A stretch of 43,108 nt of DNA from Rhizobium sp. Q54 (lineage in GTDB: Bacteria > Pseudomonadota > Alphaproteobacteria > Reyranellales > Reyranellaceae), in assembly GCA_945903635.1 (NCBI GenBank), contig CAMDOT010000024.1, positions 1-43,108 of the forward strand, given 5' to 3'. A model generated the notes under the pieces. It had not been told where the DNA came from, did not search any database, and was given only the letters and a program-made list of their open reading frames with translations. The translations under genes and the position numbers were made by a program. This document shows, one piece after another, positions 7,723 through 17,091 of this stretch. Position 1 is the stretch's first letter, and every line of letters begins with the position of its first letter.

Positions 7723-9324
7723 CTACTTCACCGTGATCGGCGAAAAATCCTGGAACCAGTTCTGCGCCTGCACGAAGCCCGTGACCTTGGGCGACATGGC
7801 GCGCGGGGCAACGTCGTGGGTCACGAACAGGAACAGTGCGTCGTCCACGATCTTCTCGTGGATCTTCTGCAGCACCGCGTCCTGCGCCTTGGCCTCGAAG
7901 GTCGTGCGCGCCTTCTCCAGCAGCGCATCCATCTCGGGGTCCTGGTAGTAGCCCCAGTTGGTGCCGTTGGGCGCCACCAGCTTGCCATCGAGATGGCGGA
8001 TGAAGGCGGTGAAGGGATCCTGGATGAAGTAGCTGAAGTTGAGCCCGTTGGCGCCCTTGGCCAGGTCCGATTTCGCGCCGGCCCGCCACAGGTTGATCAG
8101 CGTGTTCCACTCCGCCACTTCCAGCTCGGCCTTGATGCCGACATCGGCCAGGTTTTGCTGGATGTACTCGTTCATCGCCATCGGCTGCATCTGGCCCGAG
8201 CCCGAGCTCGAAATCAGGATCTTCACCACCAGCGGCTTGGCCTTGCTGTAGCCCGCCTCGGCCAGCAGCTTCTTCGCCGCTTCTGGATCGAACTTCACGT
8301 CGAAGCTGGGCTTGCCGAACCATTGGCTGCCCGGCGTCAGGAAGCCCTTGGCCGGGATCATCAGCCCGTTCAGCAGCACCTTCAGGCCCTCGCGGTCGAC
8401 CGCGAGGTTGGCCGCCTTGCGCACGCGGATGTCCTTCCACGGCGAGCCGTCGGCCATGCTGAGGTGCCAGGTCCAGTTGTGCGGATAGGCGTTACTCACG
8501 ATCTTCAGGCCGGCCTTCTGCAGGCTGGGTACCGCGTCGGGTGAGGGCGCCTCGATCCAGTCGACCTGGCCCGAGCGCAGGGCGGCAGTGCGCGTCGCGG
8601 TCTCGGGGATGGGCAGCAGCACCATCTTGTCGAGCTTCGGCACGCGCGCCTTGTCCCAATAATCCTTGTTGGGCGAGAGTTCGGCGCGGGTCTGCGGCGT
8701 GAAGACCGTCACCTTCCACGGGCCGGTGCCCGACGGCGTCTGCGCGAACTTGTTCCAGTCCTTGCCGACCTTCTCCCACTGCGCCGGGCTCGACATCATG
8801 ATCCAGGAGATCTGGTAGGGCAGGAAGGCGTCGGGCGTCTTGGTCTTGATCTCGACCGTCTTGTCGTCGACCGCCTTGTAGGAGGCGACGGCGGGAATGC
8901 GCGAGCGGCCTTGTGCCGCCTGCTTGGGATCGTATTGCGGTGACTTGTCGTTCAGGATCTTGTCGAGGTTCCAGACCACGGCATCGGCCTTTAAGTCGCT
9001 GCCGTCGTGGAATTTCACGCCGTCGCGCAAGGTGAACAGCCAGCGCGTCGGGTCGGCCTCGTCGACCTTCCATGAGGCAGCGAGGCCGGGGACGAGCACC
9101 GAGGCCTTGTCGGCGGAGGACAGGTCCCAATTGATCAGCGCGTCGTAGACCGTGTAGCCCATGAACCGCATGCCCTCGCCACCCTGGTCGGTCTGGCCGG
9201 TGGTGAGCGGAATATCCGACGCCGTCATGCCGATCCGCAGCGTGCCCTGCGCCAGGACCGGCACCGCGGTAAGGGCCGCGCAGGCGGCAAGGGCGCCGAG
9301 AAGGTTCTTTTGCAGTCTGATCAT
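7723..9324 (-). CDS. peptide/nickel-type ABC transporter substrate-binding protein (family 5)
   Basis: 533 residues with a Sec signal peptide of about 26 residues ending VLAQG. The body matches the SBP_bac_5 (DppA/OppA) family: LRIGMTASDIPL at the mature start, then FMGYTVYDALINWD, KVDEADPTRWLFTLRDGVKFHDG (the classic family-5 signature), VLLPIPETATRTAALRSGQVDWI, and KDIRVRKAANLAVDREGL. The protein would capture oligopeptides or other ligands in the periplasm. No cognate permease or ATPase genes lie nearby, so it is an orphan. The start is the ATG complementary to 9322-9324, giving a normal signal peptide; the open frame continues far upstream but that part is antisense to the LLM gene. It is divergent from the monooxygenase gene at 9460. 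Confidence 0.9.
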   Translation of the reverse strand: MIRLQKNLLGALAACAALTAVPVLAQGTLRIGMTASDIPLTTGQTDQGGEGMRFMGYTVYDALINWDLSSADKASVLVPGLAASWKVDEADPTRWLFTLRDGVKFHDGSDLKADAVVWNLDKILNDKSPQYDPKQAAQGRSRIPAVASYKAVDDKTVEIKTKTPDAFLPYQISWIMMSSPAQWEKVGKDWNKFAQTPSGTGPWKVTVFTPQTRAELSPNKDYWDKARVPKLDKMVLLPIPETATRTAALRSGQVDWIEAPSPDAVPSLQKAGLKIVSNAYPHNWTWHLSMADGSPWKDIRVRKAANLAVDREGLKVLLNGLMIPAKGFLTPGSQWFGKPSFDVKFDPEAAKKLLAEAGYSKAKPLVVKILISSSGSGQMQPMAMNEYIQQNLADVGIKAELEVAEWNTLINLWRAGAKSDLAKGANGLNFSYFIQDPFTAFIRHLDGKLVAPNGTNWGYYQDPEMDALLEKARTTFEAKAQDAVLQKIHEKIVDDALFLFVTHDVAPRAMSPKVTGFVQAQNWFQDFSPITVK

Positions 9325-9459
9325 GACGGAGATCCTGTGCGTCTGAGGGCGGCTCGCCGCTTCAAGAGCCAGAATCGTGCCAAGTCCGACTCGACTTTCC
9401 GCCTGCATTGCTCTCGACTTGGCTGTCTCGACTTGGCTCCCTTGCCATCGGAGTTCCCC

Positions 9460-10542
9460 GTGAAATTTGGCGTCACCGTCGTCCCGCGCATTTCCGACTG
9501 GAAGCTGTTCGTCGATCTCGAAGCGATGGGCTACGACGCGGCCTGGGCGGCCGATTCGCAGATGCTCTATTCCGATGCCTATGCGGTGCTGGCGCTGGCG
9601 GCGGCCAACACCTCGCGCATCCGGCTCGGCACCGGCGTGTCGGTGGCGGGCGTGCGGCTGGCACCGGTCACGGCGCACTCGATCGCCACCATCAACAGAC
9701 TGGCGCCCGGCCGGGTGTTCCTCGGCATCGGCACCGGCCACACCGCGATGCGCGTCATGGGCAAGGACCCGATGAAGGCCGCCGCCTTCCGCGAATATCT
9801 GCGCGTGCTGCGCGCCCTGCTGCATGGCAAGGAGGTCGATTACACGCTGGATGGAGAGCGAAGCGATATCCGCTTCTTGCATCCCGGCGACGGCTTCATC
9901 GACGTGGCCCACCCGGTGCCGATCTATGTCGCGGCCGACGGTCCGCTGGCGCTGAAGACGGCCGGCGCCTATGGCGACGGGCGGGTGTGCTCGCACAATC
10001 AGACCAAGGCGCGATTGCAGAAGAGCCTCGACGTGATGCGGGATGGCGCTGCCGCGGTCGGCCGCGTCCTGCCCGACGACTTTCACACCGCCGCTCTCGG
10101 TTATGCCTGCGTGTTGAAGCCAGGCGAGAGCATGACCTCCGACCGCGTCATCGACGAGATCGGCCCGATGGCCGCGGCGTCGCTGCACTACTGGTGGGAA
10201 CTCTACCAGAAGGACGGCGACACCAGCACGGTGGCTGGCCGCTGCCGCAACCTGTGGGACGAGTATCTCGCCTTCACCGAGAAGATGGAGACGCCGCCCG
10301 AGCGGCGCTACCAGCAGGTCCATCTCGGCCATTGCGCCTTCCTGCCGCCGGAGGAACGCCGCTTCATCACCGAGGATCTGATCCGCGCCACCGGCGGGCT
10401 GGTCGGCACGCCCGACGAGATCGTTTCCATGCTGCGCGAGCGCGAGGCGATGGGCTTGAGCGAAATCACGCTGCTGCCGGCCATGGCCGAGGCACGCCGC
10501 AACCTTCGCGACTTCGCGGAGCAGGTGATTGCGCGGTATTGA
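9460..10542 (+). CDS. LLM-class flavin-dependent oxidoreductase
   Basis: 360 residues of the luciferase-like TIM-barrel family, of the shorter F420/FMN type. MKFGVTVVPRISDW opens the barrel, SRIRLGTGVSVAG and PGRVFLGIGTGHTAMRVMG are family-typical, VPIYVAADGPLALKTAGAYGDG is the flavin-binding region, and GTPDEIVSMLRE is the conserved C-terminal element. Start: GTG at 9460 with CGGAG seven bases upstream; no ATG fits the fold boundary. It is divergent from the peptide-binding protein gene with 135 bases between starts, so a shared regulatory region is likely. Whether it uses FMN or F420 cannot be decided from sequence alone. Substrate unknown. Confidence 0.85.
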   Translation: MKFGVTVVPRISDWKLFVDLEAMGYDAAWAADSQMLYSDAYAVLALAAANTSRIRLGTGVSVAGVRLAPVTAHSIATINRLAPGRVFLGIGTGHTAMRVMGKDPMKAAAFREYLRVLRALLHGKEVDYTLDGERSDIRFLHPGDGFIDVAHPVPIYVAADGPLALKTAGAYGDGRVCSHNQTKARLQKSLDVMRDGAAAVGRVLPDDFHTAALGYACVLKPGESMTSDRVIDEIGPMAAASLHYWWELYQKDGDTSTVAGRCRNLWDEYLAFTEKMETPPERRYQQVHLGHCAFLPPEERRFITEDLIRATGGLVGTPDEIVSMLREREAMGLSEITLLPAMAEARRNLRDFAEQVIARY

Positions 10543-10675
10543 AGGAGGATGAGCGCTGGGCTTGATTTGTCGACGGGATCAACCTAGCGTTGCAACAGAG
10601 TGTTTGTGAAATAAGTGCGTCGGTGCTGCGCGTTTAGTTCGCTGTCCAAGCCCGCCTGCTTCGGATGACATCGCA

Positions 10676-11854
10676 ATGTCGAAGCACCTTTCCCTTTTCA
10701 TGTTGGCAGCCGTCTGCTGGCTCTGCGCCACTGCGGCACAAGCGGTGACGACAACGGTCGAGACCAGGTCGACCTCGCGTCCGCTCCCCAATACCCCGAC
10801 GCCCGCCCACACACTTCGCATTACCGGCATGTTCGAGCCTGGCGATGCGGATGCAATACGTCGGGTTCTGGTTTCCCTCAAGCCGGACGCTCGGCCGGCG
10901 TCCAGCGCTCCCTTTGCCGTGGCTGAATTGAGCAGCATCGGAGGCGATCTGATCGAAGGCTTCAAGGTGGGGTATCTTTTCGCCGAGTTCGATGTGGCCA
11001 CTGTCGTCCGCAAGGGAGATTCCTGCCTGTCCGCCTGCGCTCTGGCGTTTATGGGCGGCACGTCCTCTCATCTGCCCCCCGCCAGAACGGCGAGCTGTAG
11101 CCTGGAGATCGGCGGCACCTTGGGGTTTCACAACTTCTCGGCAAGTACCAGCGCCCTGCGCCGAAAGATCGGAAGCGATGATGGGCTGACGAGCGAACGG
11201 CAGGGCTTCTACATGGCCAGAGCCGGGGCAGCGCTGCTCATGCAGTACGCCGCGGACATGGGCATCGACCAGGCCTTCGTCGCGCAGTTACTGGCGCGCG
11301 CTACCGAGTCGTTCGACTACCTCACGAAGAACGGGTCGTTCCTGACTCTTCGCGTTTGTCCGATCGGCCTTGGCCGTCCGTCGATCGGCACGGCCGAGCA
11401 GGCGACCAATATTTGCAATCACGCGACCGGCTGGCTCTCGCCGGTGATGTCGTCGCAGGCGTGGCCGATGACGGCGCGACAGGCGAAGCGAAGTCTTCTG
11501 GAATACATCCAGTCGAACATGATGTCCTTCAGGGTGAAGGGGGCGTTGGCAGATCAGCTCGCGTCCTATTCCGTGATGCGCGTCGATTCCGCGATCGACA
11601 ACCTCTACGCCGATCTCCGGGCGGCCGGCCTTCCGTTACTGGAAATTGTCGGCCCGGTATTCGAAGTCAGCGGGTATCAAATTGGCATCTACAGCATGCA
11701 GTGCATGGTCAGCCTGTCGCTCGAAGATCCCGACAAATACGATGTCGCCATCAAGGGGCCCAAGGGCATCGCGCGGGCCTTTCGGTCGGCGCCGGCACCC
11801 TGCGGCCGGCTGTTTCTTTATGACCAGGAGGCCGTGATCAACCCGCATCGGTGA
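10676..11854 (+). CDS. periplasmic ClpP/crotonase-fold protein (COG3904-like)
   Basis: 392 residues with a clear signal peptide (about 1-23, ATAAQA). Residues about 70-125 carry the ClpP-like core: AELSSIGGDLIEGFKVGYLF (the oxyanion glycine pair and helix) and GDSCLSACALAFMGG, where the Ser of SAC lies in the nucleophile position of ClpP/SppA-type serine peptidases. A GTLGFHNFS segment follows, placing a candidate catalytic His downstream. Several Cys residues (SCLSAC, ASCS, CPIG, ICNH, QCM) fit disulphides in an oxidising compartment. Similar exported proteins are grouped as predicted periplasmic ClpP-fold proteins (COG3904). Peptidase activity is inferred, not shown. The gene stands alone, with 133 bases upstream lacking a recognisable promoter. 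Confidence 0.75.
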   Translation: MSKHLSLFMLAAVCWLCATAAQAVTTTVETRSTSRPLPNTPTPAHTLRITGMFEPGDADAIRRVLVSLKPDARPASSAPFAVAELSSIGGDLIEGFKVGYLFAEFDVATVVRKGDSCLSACALAFMGGTSSHLPPARTASCSLEIGGTLGFHNFSASTSALRRKIGSDDGLTSERQGFYMARAGAALLMQYAADMGIDQAFVAQLLARATESFDYLTKNGSFLTLRVCPIGLGRPSIGTAEQATNICNHATGWLSPVMSSQAWPMTARQAKRSLLEYIQSNMMSFRVKGALADQLASYSVMRVDSAIDNLYADLRAAGLPLLEIVGPVFEVSGYQIGIYSMQCMVSLSLEDPDKYDVAIKGPKGIARAFRSAPAPCGRLFLYDQEAVINPHR

Positions 11855-11935
11855 CGGCTGATCGAGGATCGGCCCGTGCACGCCCGGACGAGGCGGGCTA
11901 GGGTTACGGAAAGAAAAAAACTCAGGGAGGATTTT

Positions 11936-12898
11936 ATGCTGAAGATCATCGCAGTGGCGTTGTCGGCGGTCCTGTTGTGGCCTCAGGTCGGGGCGCAGGC
12001 ACAGGCCTGGCCGTCGAAACCGATCCGGTTCGTCATCCCCTTCGGTGCAGGCTCGGCCACCGATGCGCTGGCCCGCATTGCCGGCCAGGAACTGGAGCAG
12101 GTGCTCGGCCAGCCCATCATCATCGTCCCGAAGCCGGGCGCCGACGGGGCCCTTTCCGCGGGCGAGGTGAAGCGCGCGGCGCCCGACGGCTACACCTTCC
12201 TGTTCGGCACCAACAGCCCGCTCGCTGTCGTGCCGAACTCATTGAAGGAGCCGCCCTACGACGTCCTCACCGATTTCACGCCGGTCACCTATCTCGGCGA
12301 CAACACCTTCTTCATGGTCGTTCATCCCTCGGTGCCTGCCAAGACAGTCGCCGAACTCATTGCCTTCGCCAAGGCGAGCCCGACGCCGGTGAATTATGCG
12401 ACGGGCAACACCTACGCCTTCGTCTCGATGGCGATGTTCGCGAAGAACAACGGCATCAAGCTCGAGGCGGTTCGCTACAAATCGGAACCCGACGCCATGA
12501 CCGACCTGCTGTCGGGCCGCGTCCCGCTCATGAACGGCACCTCGACCTCCACGCTGCCGCAGGTGAAGGCGGGCAAGCTCAGGGCGCTCTCGACCTCGTT
12601 CCCGGAGCGCAGCCCGCTGATGCCCGATCTGCCCTCGCTCATCGAGGCGGGCCAGCGCCCATTCCCGATCGGTCCGTGGTTCGCCCTGGTCGGCCCCGCC
12701 GGCCTGCCGCCCGAGATCGTGGCCGCCATGAACAAGGCGATGGTGGCGACCCTCGCCAAGCCCTCGGTGGTAGAGGCGATGCAGCGGCACGGCTTCATCC
12801 CGAAGTCATCGACGCCCGAGGCGCTGGCCGCCTACATGAAGGACCAGCTCGGAGTCTGGAAGACCGCCCTGAAAGACGCCGGCATCGAGCCGCAGTAA
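11936..12898 (+). CDS. tripartite tricarboxylate transporter substrate-binding protein (TctC/Bug family)
   Basis: 320 residues. Signal peptide of about 23 residues (VGAQAQA), then the TctC/Bug signature WPSKPIRFVIPFGAGSATDALAR, VKRAAPDGYTFLFGTNSP, VNYATGNTYAFVSM, the VRYKSEPDAMTDLLSGRV ligand loop and GPWFALVGPAGLPPEIVAAMNKA. These periplasmic proteins bind carboxylates or related small molecules and normally feed TctAB; most alphaproteobacterial copies are orphans, as here. The ATG at 11936 has a strong AGGGAGG seven bases upstream. The usual Y-K-G-G loop is replaced by YKSE, so ligand preference may differ from the copy at 42041. It converges on the histidine kinase gene with a 20-base gap. 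Confidence 0.9.
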   Translation: MLKIIAVALSAVLLWPQVGAQAQAWPSKPIRFVIPFGAGSATDALARIAGQELEQVLGQPIIIVPKPGADGALSAGEVKRAAPDGYTFLFGTNSPLAVVPNSLKEPPYDVLTDFTPVTYLGDNTFFMVVHPSVPAKTVAELIAFAKASPTPVNYATGNTYAFVSMAMFAKNNGIKLEAVRYKSEPDAMTDLLSGRVPLMNGTSTSTLPQVKAGKLRALSTSFPERSPLMPDLPSLIEAGQRPFPIGPWFALVGPAGLPPEIVAAMNKAMVATLAKPSVVEAMQRHGFIPKSSTPEALAAYMKDQLGVWKTALKDAGIEPQ

Positions 12899-12918
12899 AG
12901 ACCCCGCAGTAAAAGACT

Positions 12919-15570
12919 CTAGGACGCCGCCGGCCGTCCGGGACTGGCGGTGCCATCCAGCGCCCGGCGGACGATCGCCGCCAGGTCGCGCTTGGCGAAC
13001 GGCTTCTCGAGCAGCAGGACGCCCGACTCGACCCGTCCGTGGCGGATGATCGCGTTCTCGGTGTAGCCCGACATGAACACGATCCTGGTCGCGGGCCACC
13101 GCCGCGCCGCTTCGTCGGCCAGCGCCTTTCCGTTCATCGCCCCGGGCATGATGATATCGGTCAGCAGCAGATCGTAGGCCTGCGTCGCGGCCTCCAGTCT
13201 GCCCAGCGCCGCGGGGCCATCGGCGGCATCCGAGACATCGTAGCCCAGGCTCTGCAGTTGGCGCACGACGCCGTCGCGAACCTCGTCATTGTCTTCGACG
13301 ACCAGGATCCGTTCGCTTCCGCCCGGCAGCGGTGCACTTCGCGAGGCTGCCGCTGCCTGCCGTTCGACCGCGGCGCGCGGCAGGAAGAGTTTGACCGACG
13401 TGCCGCGGCCCGGCTCGCTGTAGAGGCTGAGATGGCCGTTGGACTGCTTGATGAAGCCGTAGACCATGCTGAGGCCGAGGCCGGTTCCCTTGCCGACGTC
13501 CTTGGTGGTGAAGAACGGCTCGGTCGCGCGGGCCATCACCTCGGGCGTCATGCCGGTGCCGTTGTCGGTGACGGCCAGCATCACATAGTCGCCGGCGGCG
13601 GCGTCGGGGTTCCTCGCGACATAGTTCGTGTCGAGCGACGCATTGGCCGTCTCGATCAGAAGGTGGCCGCCGTCCGGCATGGCGTCGCGGGCGTTGACGG
13701 CGAGATTGACCAGCGCCGCTTCGAGCTGGGCGCCGTCGATCTCGGCAGTCCACAGATCGCGGGCGAGGATGGACTCGACGTCGATCCCCGCACCCAGCGT
13801 GCGCCCCAGCAGCTTGGCCGTCGTGGCGACCAGCTCGTTGACGTTGGTGCGCTGCGGCCGCAGTGCCTGCTTGCGCGAATAGGCCAGCAGCTGGCGCGTC
13901 AGGTCGGCCGCCCGTTCGGTCGCGGCGGCGATGCCGCTGATCCGCTTGCGCAGCCGCGGATCGAGCCCCTCGTCCTCGTCGAGGGCTTCGACGTTGGACA
14001 AGATGACCGTGAGGATGTTGTTGAAATCGTGCGCCACGCCGCCGGTCAGCTGGCCGACCGCCTCCATGCGCTGCGACCGCCGCAGCTGTTCCTCGGTGCG
14101 GTCGTAGTCGGTCATGTCGCGGCCGATGAAATAGTAGTGGCGGTCGCGTTCCGACCACACGCCCGACCACAGCAGCGACACCAGGTGGCCGTCCTTGTGG
14201 TAGTAGCGGCACCTGAAGCGCCAGCCGCCGCGGCCCTGTCGCGCCGCCCGCATCGCGCGGCGCACCGCGTCGATGTCTTCGGGATGGATGACCTCGTTGG
14301 CGGTGCGGCCCAGCAGTTCCTCCGGCGGGTAACCCAGCACCGCCGTCGTGCTGGGGCTCACTCGGACGAACTTGCCGTAGCTGTCGTTGACGTGGATGAG
14401 GTCCTGCGAGGTCTCGATGATGCGCTCGGTCTGGCGCTCCGCCTGCCGCCTCGCCGTGTTGTCGATGATCAGGACAATCCGCGCCGGTTCGCCGTTGAAA
14501 TCGACGTTACGGCCGAAGACCTCGACGTCGAGGATCCGCCCATCCTTGCAGCGATGCCGCCACTCGATCGTGTGGGCGCTGCCGATCCGCTCCGGCGCCA
14601 TCCAATGCATCATCCTCTCGACGTCCTCCGCCGGCCGGATGTCCTTGATGGTCATCGCCAGGAATTCTTCCTGGGTGTAGCCGTACCTCGCCAGCGCGGC
14701 ATCGTTGACCTCGAGGAACCGTAGGGTCTCCATGCTGTAGACCCATTGCGGCAGCGGCAGGTTGCGGAAGCGGTGGCGGAAATTCTCCTCGCTGAGCGCC
14801 AGCTCGGCCTCGCGATTGCGCGCCTCGGTCACGTCGGTGTAGGTCATCACCCCGCCGCCGCCCGGCAGCGGGTTGAAGGCGACCGACACGATCTGTCCGT
14901 CCTTGCGCCGGCGTTCGCTGACGTAACGCTGGCGCGGCGCAATCCGGCGAATCCGGTTGGCGACGGCGGCCTCCTTGTCCTCGTACGCGTACTCGCCGCG
15001 CCCGGCGAGGTCGCGGACGAACTGCCCGTAGGACAGCCCGCGAACGTCCCGGTCAGTGAGCTGGAACCATTCGGCCATGCGGCGGTTGCAGGCCACGATC
15101 CTGAGGTCGCTGTCCAGCAGGAGGACACCCTGTTCGATGTTCTCGAGGATCGACTCCAGGTGCGCGGCCTGGCGGCGCAGCTCGGTCAGGTCGTGGCCGA
15201 CCCCGATATAGCCCTGGAACGCCCCGTCGGCGCCAAACACCGGCGCGCCGCTCATCTTTATCGGCCGCGCGGCGCCGCTCGCATCGGTGAGGGTCGCCTC
15301 GAAATCGCGATACGGCCGGTGGTTGGCGAGATCGTCGAGATGGGCCCGCCACACCGGATCGTCGAAGTCGGCGGGGACGACCTCGGTGCAGAGCTTGCCC
15401 ACCGCGATCGACGGCGGCAGCCCGAAGATTTCGACGAAGCGTTCCGACAGGAAGGTGAACCGGAGCTCGGCGTCCATCTCCCACCACCAGTCGGAGGCGA
15501 TGCCAGCCAGGAGTGAGAACTTGTCGTCGGTCACGGCGGCCATCCTAGCCGACGACGGCGGGGACGTCAT
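12919..15570 (-). CDS. hybrid sensor histidine kinase with four PAS domains and a receiver
   Basis: 883 residues. Four PAS domains in tandem lie at about 20-130, 135-250, 262-375 and 380-492. The dimerisation domain has AHDFNN with phospho-acceptor His514, the ATPase has VNLAVNARDA (N box), DNGTGM and GKGTGLGLSMVYGF, and a C-terminal receiver (about 754-875) has Asp805 in TDIIMPG and Lys856 in EKPF. No membrane segment or signal peptide is seen, so it is a soluble sensor, perhaps of redox, light or small ligands. The His514-type HisKA domain and terminal receiver are typical of alphaproteobacterial hybrid kinases. The partner regulator is not in the window. Start: ATG at 15570 with GAGGG upstream; an ATG nine codons later has poorer spacing. 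Confidence 0.9.
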   Translation of the reverse strand: MTSPPSSARMAAVTDDKFSLLAGIASDWWWEMDAELRFTFLSERFVEIFGLPPSIAVGKLCTEVVPADFDDPVWRAHLDDLANHRPYRDFEATLTDASGAARPIKMSGAPVFGADGAFQGYIGVGHDLTELRRQAAHLESILENIEQGVLLLDSDLRIVACNRRMAEWFQLTDRDVRGLSYGQFVRDLAGRGEYAYEDKEAAVANRIRRIAPRQRYVSERRRKDGQIVSVAFNPLPGGGGVMTYTDVTEARNREAELALSEENFRHRFRNLPLPQWVYSMETLRFLEVNDAALARYGYTQEEFLAMTIKDIRPAEDVERMMHWMAPERIGSAHTIEWRHRCKDGRILDVEVFGRNVDFNGEPARIVLIIDNTARRQAERQTERIIETSQDLIHVNDSYGKFVRVSPSTTAVLGYPPEELLGRTANEVIHPEDIDAVRRAMRAARQGRGGWRFRCRYYHKDGHLVSLLWSGVWSERDRHYYFIGRDMTDYDRTEEQLRRSQRMEAVGQLTGGVAHDFNNILTVILSNVEALDEDEGLDPRLRKRISGIAAATERAADLTRQLLAYSRKQALRPQRTNVNELVATTAKLLGRTLGAGIDVESILARDLWTAEIDGAQLEAALVNLAVNARDAMPDGGHLLIETANASLDTNYVARNPDAAAGDYVMLAVTDNGTGMTPEVMARATEPFFTTKDVGKGTGLGLSMVYGFIKQSNGHLSLYSEPGRGTSVKLFLPRAAVERQAAAASRSAPLPGGSERILVVEDNDEVRDGVVRQLQSLGYDVSDAADGPAALGRLEAATQAYDLLLTDIIMPGAMNGKALADEAARRWPATRIVFMSGYTENAIIRHGRVESGVLLLEKPFAKRDLAAIVRRALDGTASPGRPAAS

Positions 15571-15648
15571 TTCAACCCTCGGCAAGAGGCTGGCATGGCC
15601 GGTGGCGCGGCATCGATGTAAAGTGGCGTTGGCCGCTTGGGGGACGCG

Positions 15649-15894
15649 ATGACTATCTTGGTATGGACGCCGCTCGCCCTGCTCGGGATCCTTCTCGCCT
15701 GGGAAGCCGTCTCCAGAGTGCGACGGCGCTGGGCCAGCATGTCCGGCAGGAATGCGCCGACACCCGATGAGAAGCACCGCCACCATGCGCCCGAGGCCGA
15801 GCGGCGACGCGATCTCGACGCCGCCGCCAGCCGGGCCGACCATGCCGGCGCGGTTGGCCTGAGGGTTCCCGCCGATCCTCGACGCCGGTACTAG
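15649..15894 (+). CDS. small membrane-anchored hypothetical protein
   Basis: 81 residues. One N-terminal membrane span (ILVWTPLALLGILLAWEAV) is followed by a very basic, Ala/Arg/His-rich cytoplasmic tail with likely disorder (HHAPEAERRRDLDAAASRAD). GGGGGAC lies six bases before the ATG, supporting translation; an in-frame TTG 12 bases earlier is less likely. It starts 78 bases from the divergent histidine-kinase start. No family recognised. Confidence 0.5.
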   Translation: MTILVWTPLALLGILLAWEAVSRVRRRWASMSGRNAPTPDEKHRHHAPEAERRRDLDAAASRADHAGAVGLRVPADPRRRY

Positions 15895-15900
15895 CCCTGC

Positions 15901-16215
15901 ATGACGACCGCTCCGCACCGCATTGCTCTGCTGGGCATCGTTCTGCTGGCGGCCTTCACGCTGCCCGCCTTCGTGCTGCCAAGTGCCGCCGTGGCCCAGG
16001 GCGCCGCGGATGCCGCCCACATCAACGGCCGCCTGGGCGAGCTGCAGCGCTCGCTGGCGGCCCTGTCCAACCAGCTCGAGCAGCTGAAAGCCCAGAACCA
16101 GCAGCTTCAGCAGCGGCTGGACAAGATGCAGACCAGTCTCGGCCAGCGCATCGAGCGCCTGGAGAAGGCGCCCGCCGCCAAGCCTGTGCCACGCTCCGGC
16201 ACTCCAAAACAGTAG
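15901..16215 (+). CDS. exported coiled-coil protein
   Basis: 104 residues. The N-terminus has a signal peptide (LLGIVLLAAFTLPAFVLP, cleavage near AVAQG). The mature part is a heptad-repeat coiled coil (LGELQRSLAALSNQLEQLKAQ through RLDKMQTSLGQRIERLEK) with Leu at regular intervals, and the tail is Pro/Lys-rich. This layout resembles small periplasmic or outer-membrane-associated coiled coils, such as the N-terminal coiled coil of CpoB/YbgF-type proteins, without the TPR part. It begins six bases after the preceding small gene, so cotranscription is likely. Role unknown. Confidence 0.7.
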   Translation: MTTAPHRIALLGIVLLAAFTLPAFVLPSAAVAQGAADAAHINGRLGELQRSLAALSNQLEQLKAQNQQLQQRLDKMQTSLGQRIERLEKAPAAKPVPRSGTPKQ

Positions 16216-16242
16216 AGGACGCGAGGGCCAGCGAGAGGGATC

Positions 16243-16593
16243 ATGGCAAAGCATCGAATCTATACGATGAGCTTCGCGAGCGTCTATCCACTCTACGTCG
16301 CCAAGGCGGAGAAGAAAGGGCGCACGAAATCCGAAGTCGACGAGATCATCCGCTGGCTGACGGGATACGGCCCGAAGGAGCTGGGCGCCCAGCTGAAGAA
16401 GCAGACCGACTTCGAGACCTTCTTTGCAAAAGCCCCCCGGCTCAATCCATCGCGCGCGTTGATCAAGGGCGTGGTTTGCGGCGTCCGGGTGGAGGACATC
16501 GAGGAGCCGACCATGCAGGAAATCCGCTATCTGGATAAACTGATCGACGAGTTGGCAAAGGGCAGAGCAATGGAGAAGATACTGCGACAGTAG
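16243..16593 (+). CDS. DUF2200 family protein
   Basis: 116 residues. It matches the DUF2200 pattern strongly: [20 protein letters not shown] at the start, then [39 protein letters not shown] core and [15 protein letters not shown] near the end. Family members are small, basic, soluble proteins, often adjacent to unrelated metabolic genes, and no biochemical role is established. GAGAGGGATC before the ATG supplies the ribosome site. The protein is complete. Confidence 0.88.
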   Translation: MAKHRIYTMSFASVYPLYVAKAEKKGRTKSEVDEIIRWLTGYGPKELGAQLKKQTDFETFFAKAPRLNPSRALIKGVVCGVRVEDIEEPTMQEIRYLDKLIDELAKGRAMEKILRQ

Positions 16594-16641
16594 CGAGTCG
16601 TCTCTCCTCTCCCCATATTGCGTGACTACAAGGAGCCGGAA

Positions 16642-17091
16642 ATGCAGACCTACAAGAAAACCCCGGAGGCCCTGGCGAAGCTCTCGCCGGAGCAGGTTCA
16701 CGTCACGCAGCACAGCGGCACCGAGCGCCCGGGCACCGGCGCTCTGCTGAACAACAAGGAGCCGGGCGTCTATGTCGATATCGTCTCGGGCGAGCCGTTG
16801 TTCGCCTCGTCCGACAAGTACGAATCGGGATGCGGCTGGCCCAGTTTCACCAAGCCGATCGAGCCCGCCAATGTCGCCGAGCTGAAGGACGGCTCGCTCG
16901 GCATGATGCGCATCGAGGTGCGCTCAAAGCATGGCGACAGCCATCTCGGGCACGTCTTCCCCGACGGGCCGCGTGATCGCGGCGGGCTGCGCTACTGCAT
17001 CAATTCGGCCTCGCTGCGCTTCGTTCACCGCGACGACATGCAGGCGGCGGGCTATGGTGCCTATCTCGACCAGGTGGAGGACGTGAAATGA
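16642..17091 (+). CDS. msrB: peptide-methionine (R)-S-oxide reductase MsrB
   Basis: 149 residues. It reduces the R epimer of methionine sulphoxide in proteins. Catalytic Cys119 sits in [11 protein letters not shown] and the resolving Cys64 in [22 protein letters not shown] holds the two His of the active site. The zinc-binding CxxC pairs are absent ([10 protein letters not shown] replaces the first), so this is the zinc-less type. There is no signal peptide, so it acts in the cytoplasm. The ATG at 16642 has AAGGAG seven bases upstream. Its stop overlaps the msrA start (ATGA), giving an msrBA operon that covers both sulphoxide epimers. A collapsed copy of this operon lies at 22640-22740. Confidence 0.95.
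   Translation: MQTYKKTPEALAKLSPEQVHVTQHSGTERPGTGALLNNKEPGVYVDIVSGEPLFASSDKYESGCGWPSFTKPIEPANVAELKDGSLGMMRIEVRSKHGDSHLGHVFPDGPRDRGGLRYCINSASLRFVHRDDMQAAGYGAYLDQVEDVK

Noticed and set aside
15571..16713. N-terminal extension of the histidine kinase frame
   Set aside because: The open frame continues past the ATG at 15570 but runs antisense through three small genes and lacks domain-like sequence; the ATG at 15570 has a ribosome site.
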